A stretch of DNA of 64,000 nt, taken from assembly GCA_905182985.1 (NCBI GenBank), contig CAJJDN010000139.1, positions 262,496 to 326,495 of the forward strand, in the 5' to 3' direction. This document shows, one piece after another, positions 37,401 to 49,447 of this stretch. How positions within the stretch are numbered: the stretch's first letter is position 1; each line of letters starts with the position of its first letter. The stretch is from Paramecium sonneborni (Eukaryota; Ciliophora; Oligohymenophorea; Peniculida; Parameciidae). Position numbers and translations under genes: made by a program. The notes under the pieces were generated by a model. The model was not told the DNA's origin. It made no database searches and saw only the letters and a list, made by a program, of their open reading frames with translations.

Positions 37401-40400
37401 CGAGATGATAAATATATATTTTTTACAAGTGGTAAAAGTTTGTATTAATTTGATATAAGTGAATTGTAATTCTGCGAGAATAAACAATTAGAAGAAATAG
37501 AAAAAATAAATTGTATGACTTTAATAAATAACAATTAAATTTGTGTTGCTGATGATGATTCTATTTAATTAGTTAATTTAAATTAATAATAAAAAAAATA
37601 AATAATAATTGGAAAGACTAAAAAAAGTAATAATTTAGTTTATCATCCTAAATTTAATTTATTAATTTCATGTGGAGAAGACAAAATGATATATTCATGG
37701 AATATCGAAGCAAAGCGAATCATTGGAATATTTGAAGGACACTAAGGAAAGATAAATTCACTTAGTTTTTCTTCAGATGGTTTAACATTTGCTTCTTCTA
37801 GTGAAGATAAATTAATAAAATTATGGAATATTGAAAATAATGATTAATTAGATTTAAAACAAGGACATATAAAAAGTGTAAAATAATTAGCAATATCAAA
37901 AGATAGCTTAATTTTAGCTTCTGGAGGTGGATTTAAGGATTATAATATAATACTATGGGATTTAATAGATATGAAATATCTGATAAGTTTAGAAGGACAT
38001 GAAAGTAATATTAATTGTTTGGATTTTTCGTATTGTTCAAAATGGCTTGCATCTGGAAATGAAGATGGTACAATTATATTTTGGGATGTAAAAAATCCAA
38101 TCTATGCAAAAAAGTTATATGTTATTCAAGAAACATCTTTATCAATTAACTGGATTTAATTTTCACCAAATGGTAAAACACTTGCAACTAAGTCTAAAAA
38201 AAAGCAATCATACGAATCATACCATCAAATTTAATTTTGGAACTTAAATAATATTGGAAAATAAAATATTTAAATTGATACAAATGAAAAATAATTATCT
38301 TGTTTTACTCAAAATGATTAATTCATTATTTAAGGGTTTGAAAAAGATATTTAATTCTATGAATTATCAAGTGATTAGTATTATTTATTGAATGGCCATT
38401 AAACTAATATAATATTAATTGATTGTTCAAATGATAACACTTAAATTGTTTCTATCGACAAATATTTAAATATGTTTATATGGAAATTTAATAATAATGA
38501 TTGGGATAAATAATCAATATCACTTTTTGAACCTGTTGATAAAAAAGTCGTATTTTCTCCAGAAAATAATATAATTGCATCATTCAATTATAACTCAATA
38601 ACTTTAACATAATTAGAGGAACTTAATTAATATGAATAACTTTAATAACATGATTTTGATGTTTAAATTCTAAATATAGGGGAAATTACTACATTTACTT
38701 AATCTTATGACGGCTCTAGATTATTTATATAAAGCAGGGAAGAATATAGATAATAAGAAAAATCGCAATTAATGATATATGAACATGAAAAGAAAAATTA
38801 TTTTTTCATAAAAGATTGGAAATTTGCTAATTAAATAATATTATCAAATGATGGAAAATATTTAGCAGTATGTTTATAATTAAGACAAAAAATCGAAATT
38901 AATATATATATCATATCAGATTAACAGAATTTTAAGTAATTCTCTTTCTATATTCCTGATTCAATTTCTTTATAATTCAAATAAAATGATTCAAACATAT
39001 TATACTTTACATATATAATAGATAATTAACTAATCATTAAGATTCTAAATATTACATAAAATTCTAGTAAAGAAAATTTGTTCTAACATGATTCTGCAAA
39101 CTGGAAAAAGTCCTTTATATCAAATAATGTTAATTAAATTGTAGCAATTACAAAGGATTCAAATTTGCTATTCATTAACAGACAGAATAATAAATAAAAT
39201 AATTCAGACATTTCACTACTTATAGATTTTCAAATTGAATGTCACGCATTTTCAGAGGATGATAAATATTTTATGGTTTCTACTAAAAATAATTCGATAT
39301 ATTTATGGAATATTGATGATTAAAAAATTTGTGATCAATTAGAATGTTTCACTGGTGATAAATAAATCTAATATTTAGCATTTTCTTTAGAAAATCAAAT
39401 AATTTGTTATAAACATCCTTATATATTATTAATTAAAATACAATAGGATTAAAAATTAAAAATAGTTAGGTAGTTTAAAGTTTTTGAAACGATACGATTA
39501 TGTTCTTTTTGTCCTTAAAACTTATAAATTAGTTTAATAAATGATGATTCTACTACATTATGGGTAGCTAATTTGATTGAAAGACAATAAATAATTTTAT
39601 TTGAATCTAAAATGAATGATTTTTGTTTCTCTAATGATTCTAAATACATTGCAGCTATCACTGATTAATATCTAATTTTTTGGGATGCCAATAATTATAA
39701 AGAATTAAAAAGGGATCCAGAATGGTCGGGAATTGTTGTCTAGTTTTTTAGAGACAATTATTTAATTTATTCTAAAGATGCTTATTTCTATATATTAGAT
39801 GTATCAAATCTTAATGAAATTAATCAAGTTTAATGTATTAAAGTGTTTGTTGCTGATTTTACAGTTTAAATATCAATCTCTAAGGATTTGACTTATTTAG
39901 CTTCATTAGGTACATAATATATCAAATTATGGAACATAAAAAATATTTAATAAATTAAACTTGAAAAAATTTATCCAAATAAATTTTATCATGAACAAAA
40001 AGTTTTAATCTCTTAAGATTGCAGGTTCTTGATATTTAATCTTAATAAGAATTTATAATTAATTGATATTTAGGAGGATTGTAAATAATAATAAGCCATT
40101 GATTTTCTTGAAAAAATAGAGGATGAATTTTAATATTCTTCTGATGGTAAGTATTTTGCTATTATTATAAAAGGAAAGCCAAAGTTATATAATTCAGAAA
40201 CTTGTTAATAACTAGAATGTACAATTGATGAAGAATCAGTGTAAAAATTAGCATTTTCTTTATAAAGATCTGTTTTAGCTTTGAGTTGTGAATAAAAAGT
40301 AGTTTGTTTGTAAATTGGGCATGAAAATATTTTAAAGACAAAAATATTGTAAAATTTTAAGAATACTCTATCTGCAATAGCCATATCACCCTTAGGAGAT

Positions 40401-41052
40401 AAATTGATAAGTAGGGAGTAAGATTCAACAATAAGTTTATGGGATATAGAAAATGAATAGCGGTTAAGCTTTATTTCTAATTAGAATGATTTACCAAATG
40501 TATTTGCATATATCCCTAATGGAAATGGATTTGCAAGTGGTATGGAGGATGGTTCCGTTAATTTATATCGATTTATTTTAAAAAATAAAAATTAATCACA
40601 ATAAGAAGATGAAAAATCTGTTTTCTCTTGTTGTAAATCCTTTTCAAGAAATTCTTTAATATTGGCTCATAATTGCATATTAAAAGACTCAAAAATTGAA
40701 TAATCAAAAAAACAAATATTAGGGTTATTTAGATAAAAAGGAGGAATTAATTGATATTAAAATAGCACTTAAAATTATCTTAATCAATATTTTTTTATAA
40801 TTATTCAATCCAATTATTTTTAAAATATCTTTTTATAAGCAATATTTAAGTTATAATAATTCTATTTTTCATTATATTTTTAATTTTTATATTCAAATAT
40901 ATTAGTCTTATTTAATTTTATGCATTTTAATTTAAAAATCAGAAACATTATCAATAATATATATAATATGATAGGTGTAAAAATTTTAATGTTATTTTAG
41001 TAGATTATTATTAAATCAAAATTATAGAAAATTTTCTATTCAAAAAAAGTAA
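26948..41052. other. About 14.1-kb segment absent from an alternative DNA form
   Basis: The contig starting after the N at 41353 reads 26551-26947 and then, without a break, 41053 onward (copy at 41751-42050). It therefore describes a molecule lacking everything between. The join shares TAA (…attaa|ttcaa on the left, …aagtaa|ataat on the right), so the loss is bounded by TA-containing microhomology, as in ciliate internal elimination. The segment is 14,105 bp long and holds one giant STAND gene plus AT-rich flanks. The ends do not match the TAYAG consensus of precise Paramecium IESs well, so imprecise or alternative elimination is more likely. Chimeric assembly is the main alternative. Confidence 0.65.
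28462..40754 (+). CDS. Giant NACHT-type STAND NTPase with pentapeptide-like and WD40 repeats
   Basis: ATG 28462 (MYQNNDLNFIPLKGSIKTSN) opens a frame of about 4,097 codons to TGA 40752. There are no introns; one frame change sits at a run of seven A (33166-33172), where an eighth A would restore it. Residues 1-1240 are helical and coiled (LESLQQEIRLEGNLTLREQL). The NTPase follows: Walker A MLLSGNAGSGKSRAARK at about 1248, Walker B ILMILDSYDEMKQD at about 1325, sensor-like KVIITTRKEIL at about 1365. Then comes the NACHT-associated FNHKSIQEFYVAKYILEL at about 1750. A short pentapeptide-like stretch (SNLSKSKFDKVKIDSCNFNC) precedes about 2,100 residues of WD40 repeats, e.g. GHESEVQIAIFSPKGNLIAS and GHQGKINSLSFSSDGLTFAS. 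STAND proteins are nucleotide-driven switches in immunity or signalling; the WD40 array would be the sensor. The whole gene lies in the variable segment. Confidence 0.88.
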
Positions 41053-41353
41053 ATAATAACATTAATATTATTATTAAAGAGTAAATAATAAAAATGAATA
41101 AGATATATGATGAATAAATTAATAAATTAAAATTAAAAAAAAATTGATTTTTGGATAAAAAATATTTGGAATAATTAAATAATTATATTAAATAATAGAG
41201 AATGGAAGTCTTTCTTTATCGAAAATAAACTTATACTTTATGAATGAGTATCAAATCTCTAACGAAAATTAGAAGGTAGAACAGAATGATTATGAAGATT
41301 GTTATGAGGTTAAATAGAATTTAACATCACTTTTTTGAAAGAAAACATTAAAN

Positions 41354-42050
41354 TTAGGATAAAAAATATAGTATAAAAAAAATTTGAGATTCTTAATTAT
41401 ATATTGAAAAATTTAAGGAATTAATTTAGGAATTTTGATGATTTAATTTTAGCTTTCTTCAAAAACTAAAATGAAAAAACATAAATAATATTATTAATAA
41501 CAATATTGATTATTTGAATTCATATATTTAAATAGCAGACTATAAATCAGTATCATCTTCATCACTATTTGAAAACTTTAAATAAATTGAAGAGAATAAT
41601 TGGTGATTTAATATCTATTGATGATTATCCTATATATTTTCTCTTCAAATGTATGAAATATGTAATAAAATTATTTTGCCTAAAAAAATTGTTAGTCTTA
41701 ATTGAAATTTTACTATAATCTTCTATTTTAATATTGTATATAAATATTAAATAATAACATTAATATTATTATTAAAGAGTAAATAATAAAAATGAATAAG
41801 ATATATGATGAATAAATTAATAAATTAAAATTAAAAAAAAATTGATTTTTGGATAAAAAATATTTGGAATAATTAAATAATTATATTAAATAATAGAGAA
41901 TGGAAGTCTTTCTTTATCGAAAATAAACTTATACTTTATGAATGAGTATCAAATCTCTAACGAAAATTAGAAGGTAGAACAGAATGATTATGAAGATTGT
42001 TATGAGGTTAAATAGAATTTAACATCACTTTTTTGAAAGAAAACATTAAA
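41354..42050. repeat. Junction copy: 26551-26947 fused to 41053-41352
   Basis: Bases 41354-41750 copy 26551-26947 and bases 41751-42050 copy 41053-41352. After that, unique sequence (acttttgcaag) continues. The right half is the ordinary contig overlap across the N. The left half is sequence that in the main assembly lies 14 kb upstream. This is the evidence for the alternative form without the STAND gene. Confidence 0.88.
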
Positions 42051-42539
42051 ACTTTTGCAAGATATATTAAATTAAAGATTAAATAAAAATACTCTTTAAC
42101 CAAAATTTTAGGTGATCTAATACAAAAGCTTTTTTATGAGTCTTTTTCACTTTTGATGCTAAGAGAATTAATTATTTGATTAATCCATGATTAAACTATT
42201 ATTTTTGTATATACAAGGATTAAAATCACCATAACGCTAAATCATTTTAATTAATTTTTTATATAATAATTATGAAACTTCAAAAGTAATTTATTTTAAT
42301 TTCTTTTCTTCTGAATCAATCTCAATAATCTTAGTTCTATCACATTTAGATAGCATATAATTGTTGATTAATGGAAAGATTTATAAAGAATTCATTTTCT
42401 ATTAAATCATTAATAAAAACTTTAAAAAAAAATAATTGAAATTAAGATTATTATTATTAATAAGTACATTATATACATCATATTGAAAGGCTGATTACAA
42501 TTATATGCATAGCATCTAACAAATATTAAAGAAAAATCT

Positions 42540-42840
42540 TTTGAGTGTGTTAAGATGTTCATAGGATGGATGTAATCCTTGTATTAAATAACTTATGGAA
42601 AAAATAAAAATTAGAATGAATAGAAGAATTTACTTATTTTTTATGAGATAGGTCAGTTAATAATTTAGAGATGCTTAATTCTTAATTTCAGAAAGAAATA
42701 ATCATCTGGATGGTATCTAATACAATAAAAAGTATAATGAATTTCCTTAATCAGCTTAAAATCTTTTTTTAATTAATAATTTCCTTAGAAGATTTTCCAC
42801 TTCTTAATTTTTTCTAAAGCATTAGATTTGAAATACTCTA
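42540..42840 (+). pseudogene. Open fragment with CxxC...CxxC pattern in the decayed field
   Basis: The frame reading CLRCSQDGCNPCIKQLMEK stays open for about 100 codons (KIRMNRRIYLFFMRQVSQQF, QYNKKYNEFPQSAQ) to a TGA. It has no start codon near the cysteine cluster and no matching neighbour frame. It is probably the remnant of a larger gene. Confidence 0.3.
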
Positions 42841-45800
42841 AAATATTAACTGAATCAATATGAATTTCTCATCATATTATTCAATATTTCTTTCCTTTGT
42901 TTTTACCTAATAAACTTTTCTATTTCATTTACTTTTATTAAAATATAGCCATTCAAATCAAAATATATGGAAATATTTTATATTCATTCTAACTTTTTAA
43001 TCTCACTTTAATTCTCTTAATAAGATTTCCTATTATCTTTTACTATTTCAACTATATGTAAATATCAATTTAAATATATTTTTTACTAATTCTTACTTTC
43101 ATATTTAAAATATTATTCAGAAACAACAATATCAACCTTAATATAGATAATTAATCAAGTGTTGAAAAAATTTAATCTTGATTGAATTATTTTAGTTTAA
43201 AGAATCTTTAATTCTCTCTTCTATAAATCTAACGCTAATGTTATTTTAAGAAGTATTTAACTTTATATAGAAATCTTCTGAAATTTTTGAACTAATAATT
43301 TTTTATTATTATTAATTTGATATTCCTTAGATTAGTTTTCAAGCTTGTAATTAAAAAATAATAAGAGGAATATCTTAATGATAGCTATATTTTTTATTAT
43401 ATCTTTTATTAGTTTATTTAATTTTATTTACTGATATAGATATTAAATATTATTATAATTTTTTGTTCGAAAGCTTTGATTTTAGTTATGTAATTGTTTG
43501 AATTTATCAAATTTACATAACAAAATAATATTTATCTATTTTTAACTAAAGATGATTAACATTAAGAATACTAAGAGCATCTAAAACAACATTATATTGA
43601 ATAAAAGAAAATAGTACATAAGGGGTTTCTGAAAAAGTTCTTTGTAAAGTGTTGTAAGAATGTATAAAGAGATTTTGTTCAAATAAGGAATATGACAAGA
43701 ATTTGTTATTTTTTTTTGGAAACAAAGAGAACTTGAGCTCTTTTTAAATTATACATAATTTTAAAACTTAATTTTTGTCTAACTAATCTGTAATTTTGGA
43801 TCTTTAGAATTTAATAATATTTTAATATCTTTTTAATTAGATTAAAATTCATTAAATTCTAAAAAAATTTTTGGGATTGTATGATTAAATTGATTTGAAT
43901 ATTAAGTGATATAGTATATTCTTTATAGAATAATAAGACTAAGATTATTAAGTATTATTATTGATTACTATACTTTAGAAATTGTTTAATAGATCTCATT
44001 ACAAAGGATAAATTATGACCTTTTAAATTAAGTTTTATAATAAGAGTGTATTTTAAAATGATACTAATTAAAAAGCTAAAATATTTTGCATAAAAGAAGA
44101 AACTTTTCCTTAAAAAATCAAGATTCTAAACATTTAGATGTTAAAACTAATTTATAGGAATTTAAGTATCTTTATTGCCAATTTTTATTATTTTAGGCAG
44201 ATAAAAAATTTTTTTTAAAGATATAATATCCATATTTTATCAGTTATGAAAACAATATTTAGCTGATGTAGGTTTATTTTTAAGAGTAAAAAGGAAAAAA
44301 TTGTTTACAATTAATGTTAGATTATTGTATTATTGAACAGATAATAATCTAAAAATTAACACTTAAAATTATTTCTTAGTTACTTTTAAAAAACTTTAGT
44401 CTTTATGCAAGGATTATTTATGTTAAAATGTTTAAATAAACATAAAATTTATTAAAACAGCCAAGATAAATTATAGTTTTAAAACTAATTAATTTTTTTT
44501 AAATTAAAAATAATACTAATCAAAAATATATATTCATTAAATTCTTGTTCTTATAAATATATTCTATTAATTTTTTTTAAATTGTAAATTAATTTTGAAA
44601 TAGAATAAATTATTCAATATAGAATTAATTAAAATAAGTAAAATAATATTCAAATCCATTTTATCTTAACAAAAGCATAAAGAACATACTTTTTTTTTGG
44701 ATATCTCTTTAAAAAATTCTAATTTAAATAGAATATATTCAAAAGAATTTGAATAAAATATGAAAACCATTTCAAATTAAGGTTTAATTTTAATTCATTT
44801 TTAATATATTACAATTGATATTAAAAAAACTAGTGACTGTTCTTCTATTTCAAGTTGTCTTCTTTTTTTATTTATATAATTAAAAATATACTTATACCAA
44901 AAGAATTCAATTCTTAAGTAATTTAAATGAAATAGTTTAAATTTTGGCAAGTTCAAATCTGAAGCGCATTTAATACCTGATTAAATTCAAAAAAAATAAA
45001 TAAAATTAGTTTTATAGATTCACATCAATAATAATCAATTTGAAATTTTAAATTTATTCTATACTATTTAGCTTATTAAAGATTTGAATAATTTAATAGT
45101 TAAATTTAAAATATCTTTAAAATAATTCAATCTCTCAAACAAAAACTTTCAAGAAATAGATATTATAACAGATTAATATGAAATTTTAGTTTGAATTTTA
45201 TTTTTCAATCATATAGATAATAAATAGAAATTTAGATGATATTATACTATCAAAGATAAATTTTGTAATATATGATATAAAATTAACTGAAAAAAATAAA
45301 TATAAGTGCGAATTTAGAATTCTTATTAATTTTTTATTAAATATGATATCTTTAATAATATTATCCTTGAATTAAGATAATTTAATGAATATTAAAAAGA
45401 AGTTGATGAAAAATCTCATTTCTTTTAATTTAAATTATCGAGTTTTTTTAAGTAATTCAATATTTCGCCAAGATAAAAACTTTCAATATATCAGAATTTT
45501 AGATTTATCCCTATAAAAACTTATAAGTGGAAATTAATAGACTTTAAATAAGGCCATTTTAGATTAATAAGATTTAGCGATGATGACAAATCGATTTTCT
45601 TAGATGAATAAGTTCAATAGTATTTGTTTTAGATTAGAAAAACAGCATATAAGAGCCTAAAAAAAAGAAATAAAAATAATTAATTTAATAAAACTTTTAT
45701 AATAAAAAATTGGTCAATTTATAAAGATTCATAAACTAAATTGTAAATATTCAAACCATACTTATTTTTGACAATTTAATAAAAAATTTTATCTCTTAAC

Positions 45801-46959
45801 ATGATAATACTAGAATATTATTATGATAAGTCATGCTATCAATCGTTTTCTATTTATATATTAAAAACTTAAGTTTTAATGAATGAATAAAAATGAAATC
45901 TCTTTCTCCAATTTTATTCAATATATATACTAAAATAAAATATATTCATATGAATTAAATTTTCTCGAATAATAATTTCTGTAATAAAAAGTAAAAGTCT
46001 TTAAGTTATATGTTTTATTTTATCACCGAAATTTCAAAAATTTATTAAGATAATATTAGTAAATAAAAACTAAAATTTTTCCTTATTAAAAACTTAAAAG
46101 AAAAAACAAATATAATCTTTACTTGTGCATTATCATTTGAACATATAGTTATTGTGATAAAATGGTCAAAATATTAATGATAAAAATCGATATTTTCTAA
46201 GATAATTTACCTATTAAAAAACACATTATTATCTTAAATCAATTAATCGATTAAATTTTTTTTCAATAAAATATTGGATAGTTGAAAATCTTTAATGAGA
46301 ACAAAGTGTTTTTTAAGAAAAAGTATAAGAGGATAATTAAAGAAAATGGATGAATTCTCTTTACATAATTATTTTAATTTATTATAATGAATCTTAATTT
46401 TTATAAATAATTATTTTTTTTATTTGATATCCAATTAGAACTTTGACAATAATATACATTTTGCATCAGAATTAAAAACTTTTCATTCTTAAAGAAAAAT
46501 TTCTATCGCAAGATGTGCTGAGCAATAAATAATTTTATAAAGAAAAGAAATATAAGTCAATCTTTTATTATATCCCATAATTTTAATCAGGATAATTAAA
46601 TTTATTAAAAATTTCACAAAATAAAGATTAACCTAAAATTTAATTTGATAGAACTTATTAAAAATTCAATATTTAATATTCACTAGATAAGAGTTTTATT
46701 TTTAGTTCAATTTGAATAAGTAGTATTTGAAGAGAAAATAAAATTTTTAAAGATCTTAAACAATATTATTATTCATAATAATTTATCAATAATAATAATA
46801 ATCAATTATATATATATATATAAATAATAAATAGAGAAAAAAATAAAAAGAAAAAGCCTAAATTATCAAATTATCAAAGTTAATATCTTTCAAATAATTA
46901 AAAAAAGATAATAATAATTTTGTTGATTAAAATAATAAGAAATAATAATAATTATAATT

Positions 46960-48506
46960 TCAATAATTATCATATTCTTCTTAATATTATCTGGATCCTT
47001 TCTTTGATATTATTACCCATACAGTAAAACCAATCATAAAAGCTATTCCAAAAATAACAAGAGCTCTTTTTGGATGAAATCTAAGCCAAGCTAAAGCTAT
47101 TGTAATTAAAGTTAATGGTATAGATATCATAGCACTAACAAGAGCAAATAAAAATGTAGACAATTCAGCCATAAAACGACCCAAAAATGGAAACCATGAA
47201 ATGACATAAACAATTGGCGAAAAGAAAAACATTAAGCCAAAAAACTAAAAAATTATAAAATTATAAATACCATCAATAGAAAACCTAAGAATCTAATAGC
47301 CAATGTTAATTTGCGTGATTCTTTGAGTTTATGATCAAATACTTCATGAATTGTTAAGATCTTTTCTAAAAACCAATCAATATATTTAATAGGTTCTAAC
47401 AAATGTTTAAGTTACTTTTTAATTCCATTTTCATCAGCTTTATCTTTTAATATTTAAGATAAATCTTCACCAACATATATAGAATGATCACTATCTTTAT
47501 GATCATAATCATTAAGCAATTAATTATTTTTTACATATAATGAGTATGGTTCAAAAGAATTCCCTTTTTATTGAGAAACAACTGTGGCATCTCCACACTT
47601 AATCATTTAAAAACGAATTCTTTGATCACCAACTGTAAAATTGCCATCTATCTTATTAAAATAAATGTAATCATCTTATATTTTACTAGATTTGATAATT
47701 AATATATGTATTACATATGTTCTTAAGTTCTTTATGGAAATGATTATTAACAAATACTAACAAATTCTTATTTTGGTGTAATAACTTTAAAATCTTTAGC
47801 TTATTTCAATTAAAATTTAGTAAGCTTATAAGCACCTAAATAAGCTTCTTTAGCATATTTAGTTTTTTTCTTAATAGTCCAATCTTTATCATCATTTTCA
47901 AAATTTTCATAACTTTCTTAAGGAATTGCAGACCATTCTGTTACAAAAAATACTTTGATTTTTTTATCTTTACCCACTCCTTCTGTTTCTTCTTTTCTAA
48001 TCCATTAATATGTTTCGACTCTTCGTTTTAGAACCAAACAATTATCAACCTCAATTCCAAATCGTTTATCTTTTAAAATATTTTCAGTTTTTGTTTAACC
48101 ATTTATATGAATTAATCTTTTTTCTAAATTAGGATTTACTTCTAAACAATTAGTAGATGTACATTCTTTTTCTGCTCTTTCTAAATTGATTTCATTTTCA
48201 GCAGCTCTTTATTAATTATCCATTAATACTTGTATTCATTTAACCATAATATAGGAAACGATATAAAGAATAATATTATTCCAGCTAAGAATTCAACTAA
48301 TGGACTAACTTCTGATTCTCCAGCATATACTTTATTTTTACCATTTGAAGATGATGTTGATGGTTTTGTAGATGATGCTATATTTTAAAATTCAATTTAA
48401 TACATCCACTGGTTCCACTTTTTGTTCCACTTGATTTCTTGCAATCAACAATCTAAAATAACAATAATGCTATGAACAAACTTATCAAGAATCTTTGACT
48501 TATCAT
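46960..48506 (-). CDS. TMEM43: TMEM43/LUMA family membrane protein
   Basis: ATG 48506 gives a signal-like helix (MISQRFLISLFIALLLFQIV) and, after a 26-nt intron, SEVSPLVEFLAGIILFFISF followed by PILWLNEYKAAENE, the N-terminal membrane helix and first loop of TMEM43. A long lumenal region follows (CTSTNCLEVNPN; FFVTEWSAIPQESYENF), then IKYIDWFLEKILTI near the end. Three C-terminal helices follow, with the family signature SPIVYVISWFPFLGRF and ALAWLRFHPKRALVI. Four introns of 23-29 nt are inferred. It ends at TGA 46960 (tail KKGSRQYQEEYDNY). TMEM43 resides in the ER and inner nuclear membrane and organises membrane protein complexes; here by homology. Confidence 0.92.
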
Positions 48507-48883
48507 TATCTGTTGTTTTGTTATATAAATTATTATTAAAATTTGAGCTATAATTGTAAATGTATACTCTTAGTTAATAAAAAATATTAAGCATTAATAG
48601 ATTGAAGAGATAACTTATCAATTAAATGATAGAATTTTTGATTATTAAAATGCCCATTATTAATCATAATCCTAATATTTTTCAATTTGATTGAATTCTT
48701 TAAAATCATCTTTAATGAATTTAAAATAAAGTTAACACAAATTAAAGCATAAATTGGACTTAAAATGATGATCAGTCCTAAATAAATAATTAAAAAATAA
48801 ACTTCTAGTTAAATAATATAATTGAGTCAAAAATGAAGCCTTAACTAGATAAAGATATTAATTATAGTTTATTATAATATATA
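48507..48883. other. Intergenic region between divergent genes
   Basis: This is about 375 bases between the divergent starts of TMEM43 and the secreted-protein gene. It is longer than other divergent spacers in the window (11-45 nt). No open frame or repeat is seen; both promoters presumably lie here. Confidence 0.5.
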
Positions 48884-49447
48884 ATGAAAATTTTACTACT
48901 TTTCTTATTATTAGATATATTTGGATTAGTACCAATACCAGCCTCAGATGCAAACGCAAAATTCAGCTTAAATGATTTATACATTTTAAGAGAAAAATCA
49001 ATATTAAGAGGGAATTACAAAGATGTAGCATCATAATCTAATGGAGCAATCGTATCATCAGCTAGAACTAATTTAATTGCAAGACCTACTGTTGAAAATA
49101 GTCCTCTAAGAAACCCAATTTATTTTTTGGTTACTCAATAACCTGGACATTTTTATGTTCAGCTCCATTAATAAATAATTGTAGAATTTTTATAAGCTTA
49201 TGAAATTAATAGAATTAGATTTTGGTTATTGGATCATGACACTAGAATAGCCGATATATAAGTTTTTATTATTGGAAAAGACAGATAAACTGAATTTTCA
49301 TTATATGATGGTTAACTCGATAGAGGTGTATAAACTCTTAAATTTCCTGATTAATTAGTATCAAAAGTTAGATTCTACAATAAAAATGGCAATAGTATCG
49401 ATTAATACATGTCGATAATAAAAATTTAAGCCTTTTATGCATTTTGA
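48884..49447 (+). CDS. Secreted protein with discoidin-like beta-sandwich region
   Basis: ATG 48884 gives a signal peptide (MKILLLFLLLDIFGLVPIPA) and one intronless frame of 187 residues to TGA 49445. The mature part contains QPGHFYVQLHQQIIVEFLQA followed by YEINRIRFWLLDHDTRIADI and QVFIIGKD. This matches the pattern of the F5/8 type C (discoidin-like) domains found in BTBD9-like proteins, where I-xx-IRF-LLWD-D-R precedes a Y-x-V strand. There is no membrane anchor, so it is probably secreted or lumenal. The ligand is unknown; the domain call is by pattern only. Confidence 0.65.

Larger units (their letters stand above)
40755..46959. other. 6.2-kb gene-poor field with decayed coding fragments
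   Basis: No intact gene is seen, but protein-like fragments without TGA occur on the plus strand. These are MNEYQISNENQKVEQND (about 41940), KENIKTFARYIKLKIKQKYS in a shifted frame right after it (about 42037), CLRCSQDGCNPCIKQLMEK with about 100 open codons (about 42550-42840), a hydrophobic helix ILMIAIFFIISFISLFNFIY (about 43370-43430), and GFLKKFFVKCCKNVQRDF (about 43620). Together they suggest the remains of one or more membrane-protein genes. From about 43800 to 46900 only A/T-rich DNA is visible, including an (AT)n tract near 46805. Confidence 0.5.

Noticed and set aside
37971..38159. 62-codon WD40 frame as a separate gene
   Set aside because: It is one blade pair inside the giant STAND protein, bounded only by glutamine TAA codons.
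26948..41052. Segment as a classical transposon or precise IES
   Set aside because: No transposase, no terminal inverted repeats seen, ends do not fit TAYAG well; only TA microhomology is supported.
46987..47232. 81-codon minus-strand frame taken as a complete small gene
   Set aside because: It is only the last exon of TMEM43; introns and TAA/TAG = Gln extend it upstream and downstream.
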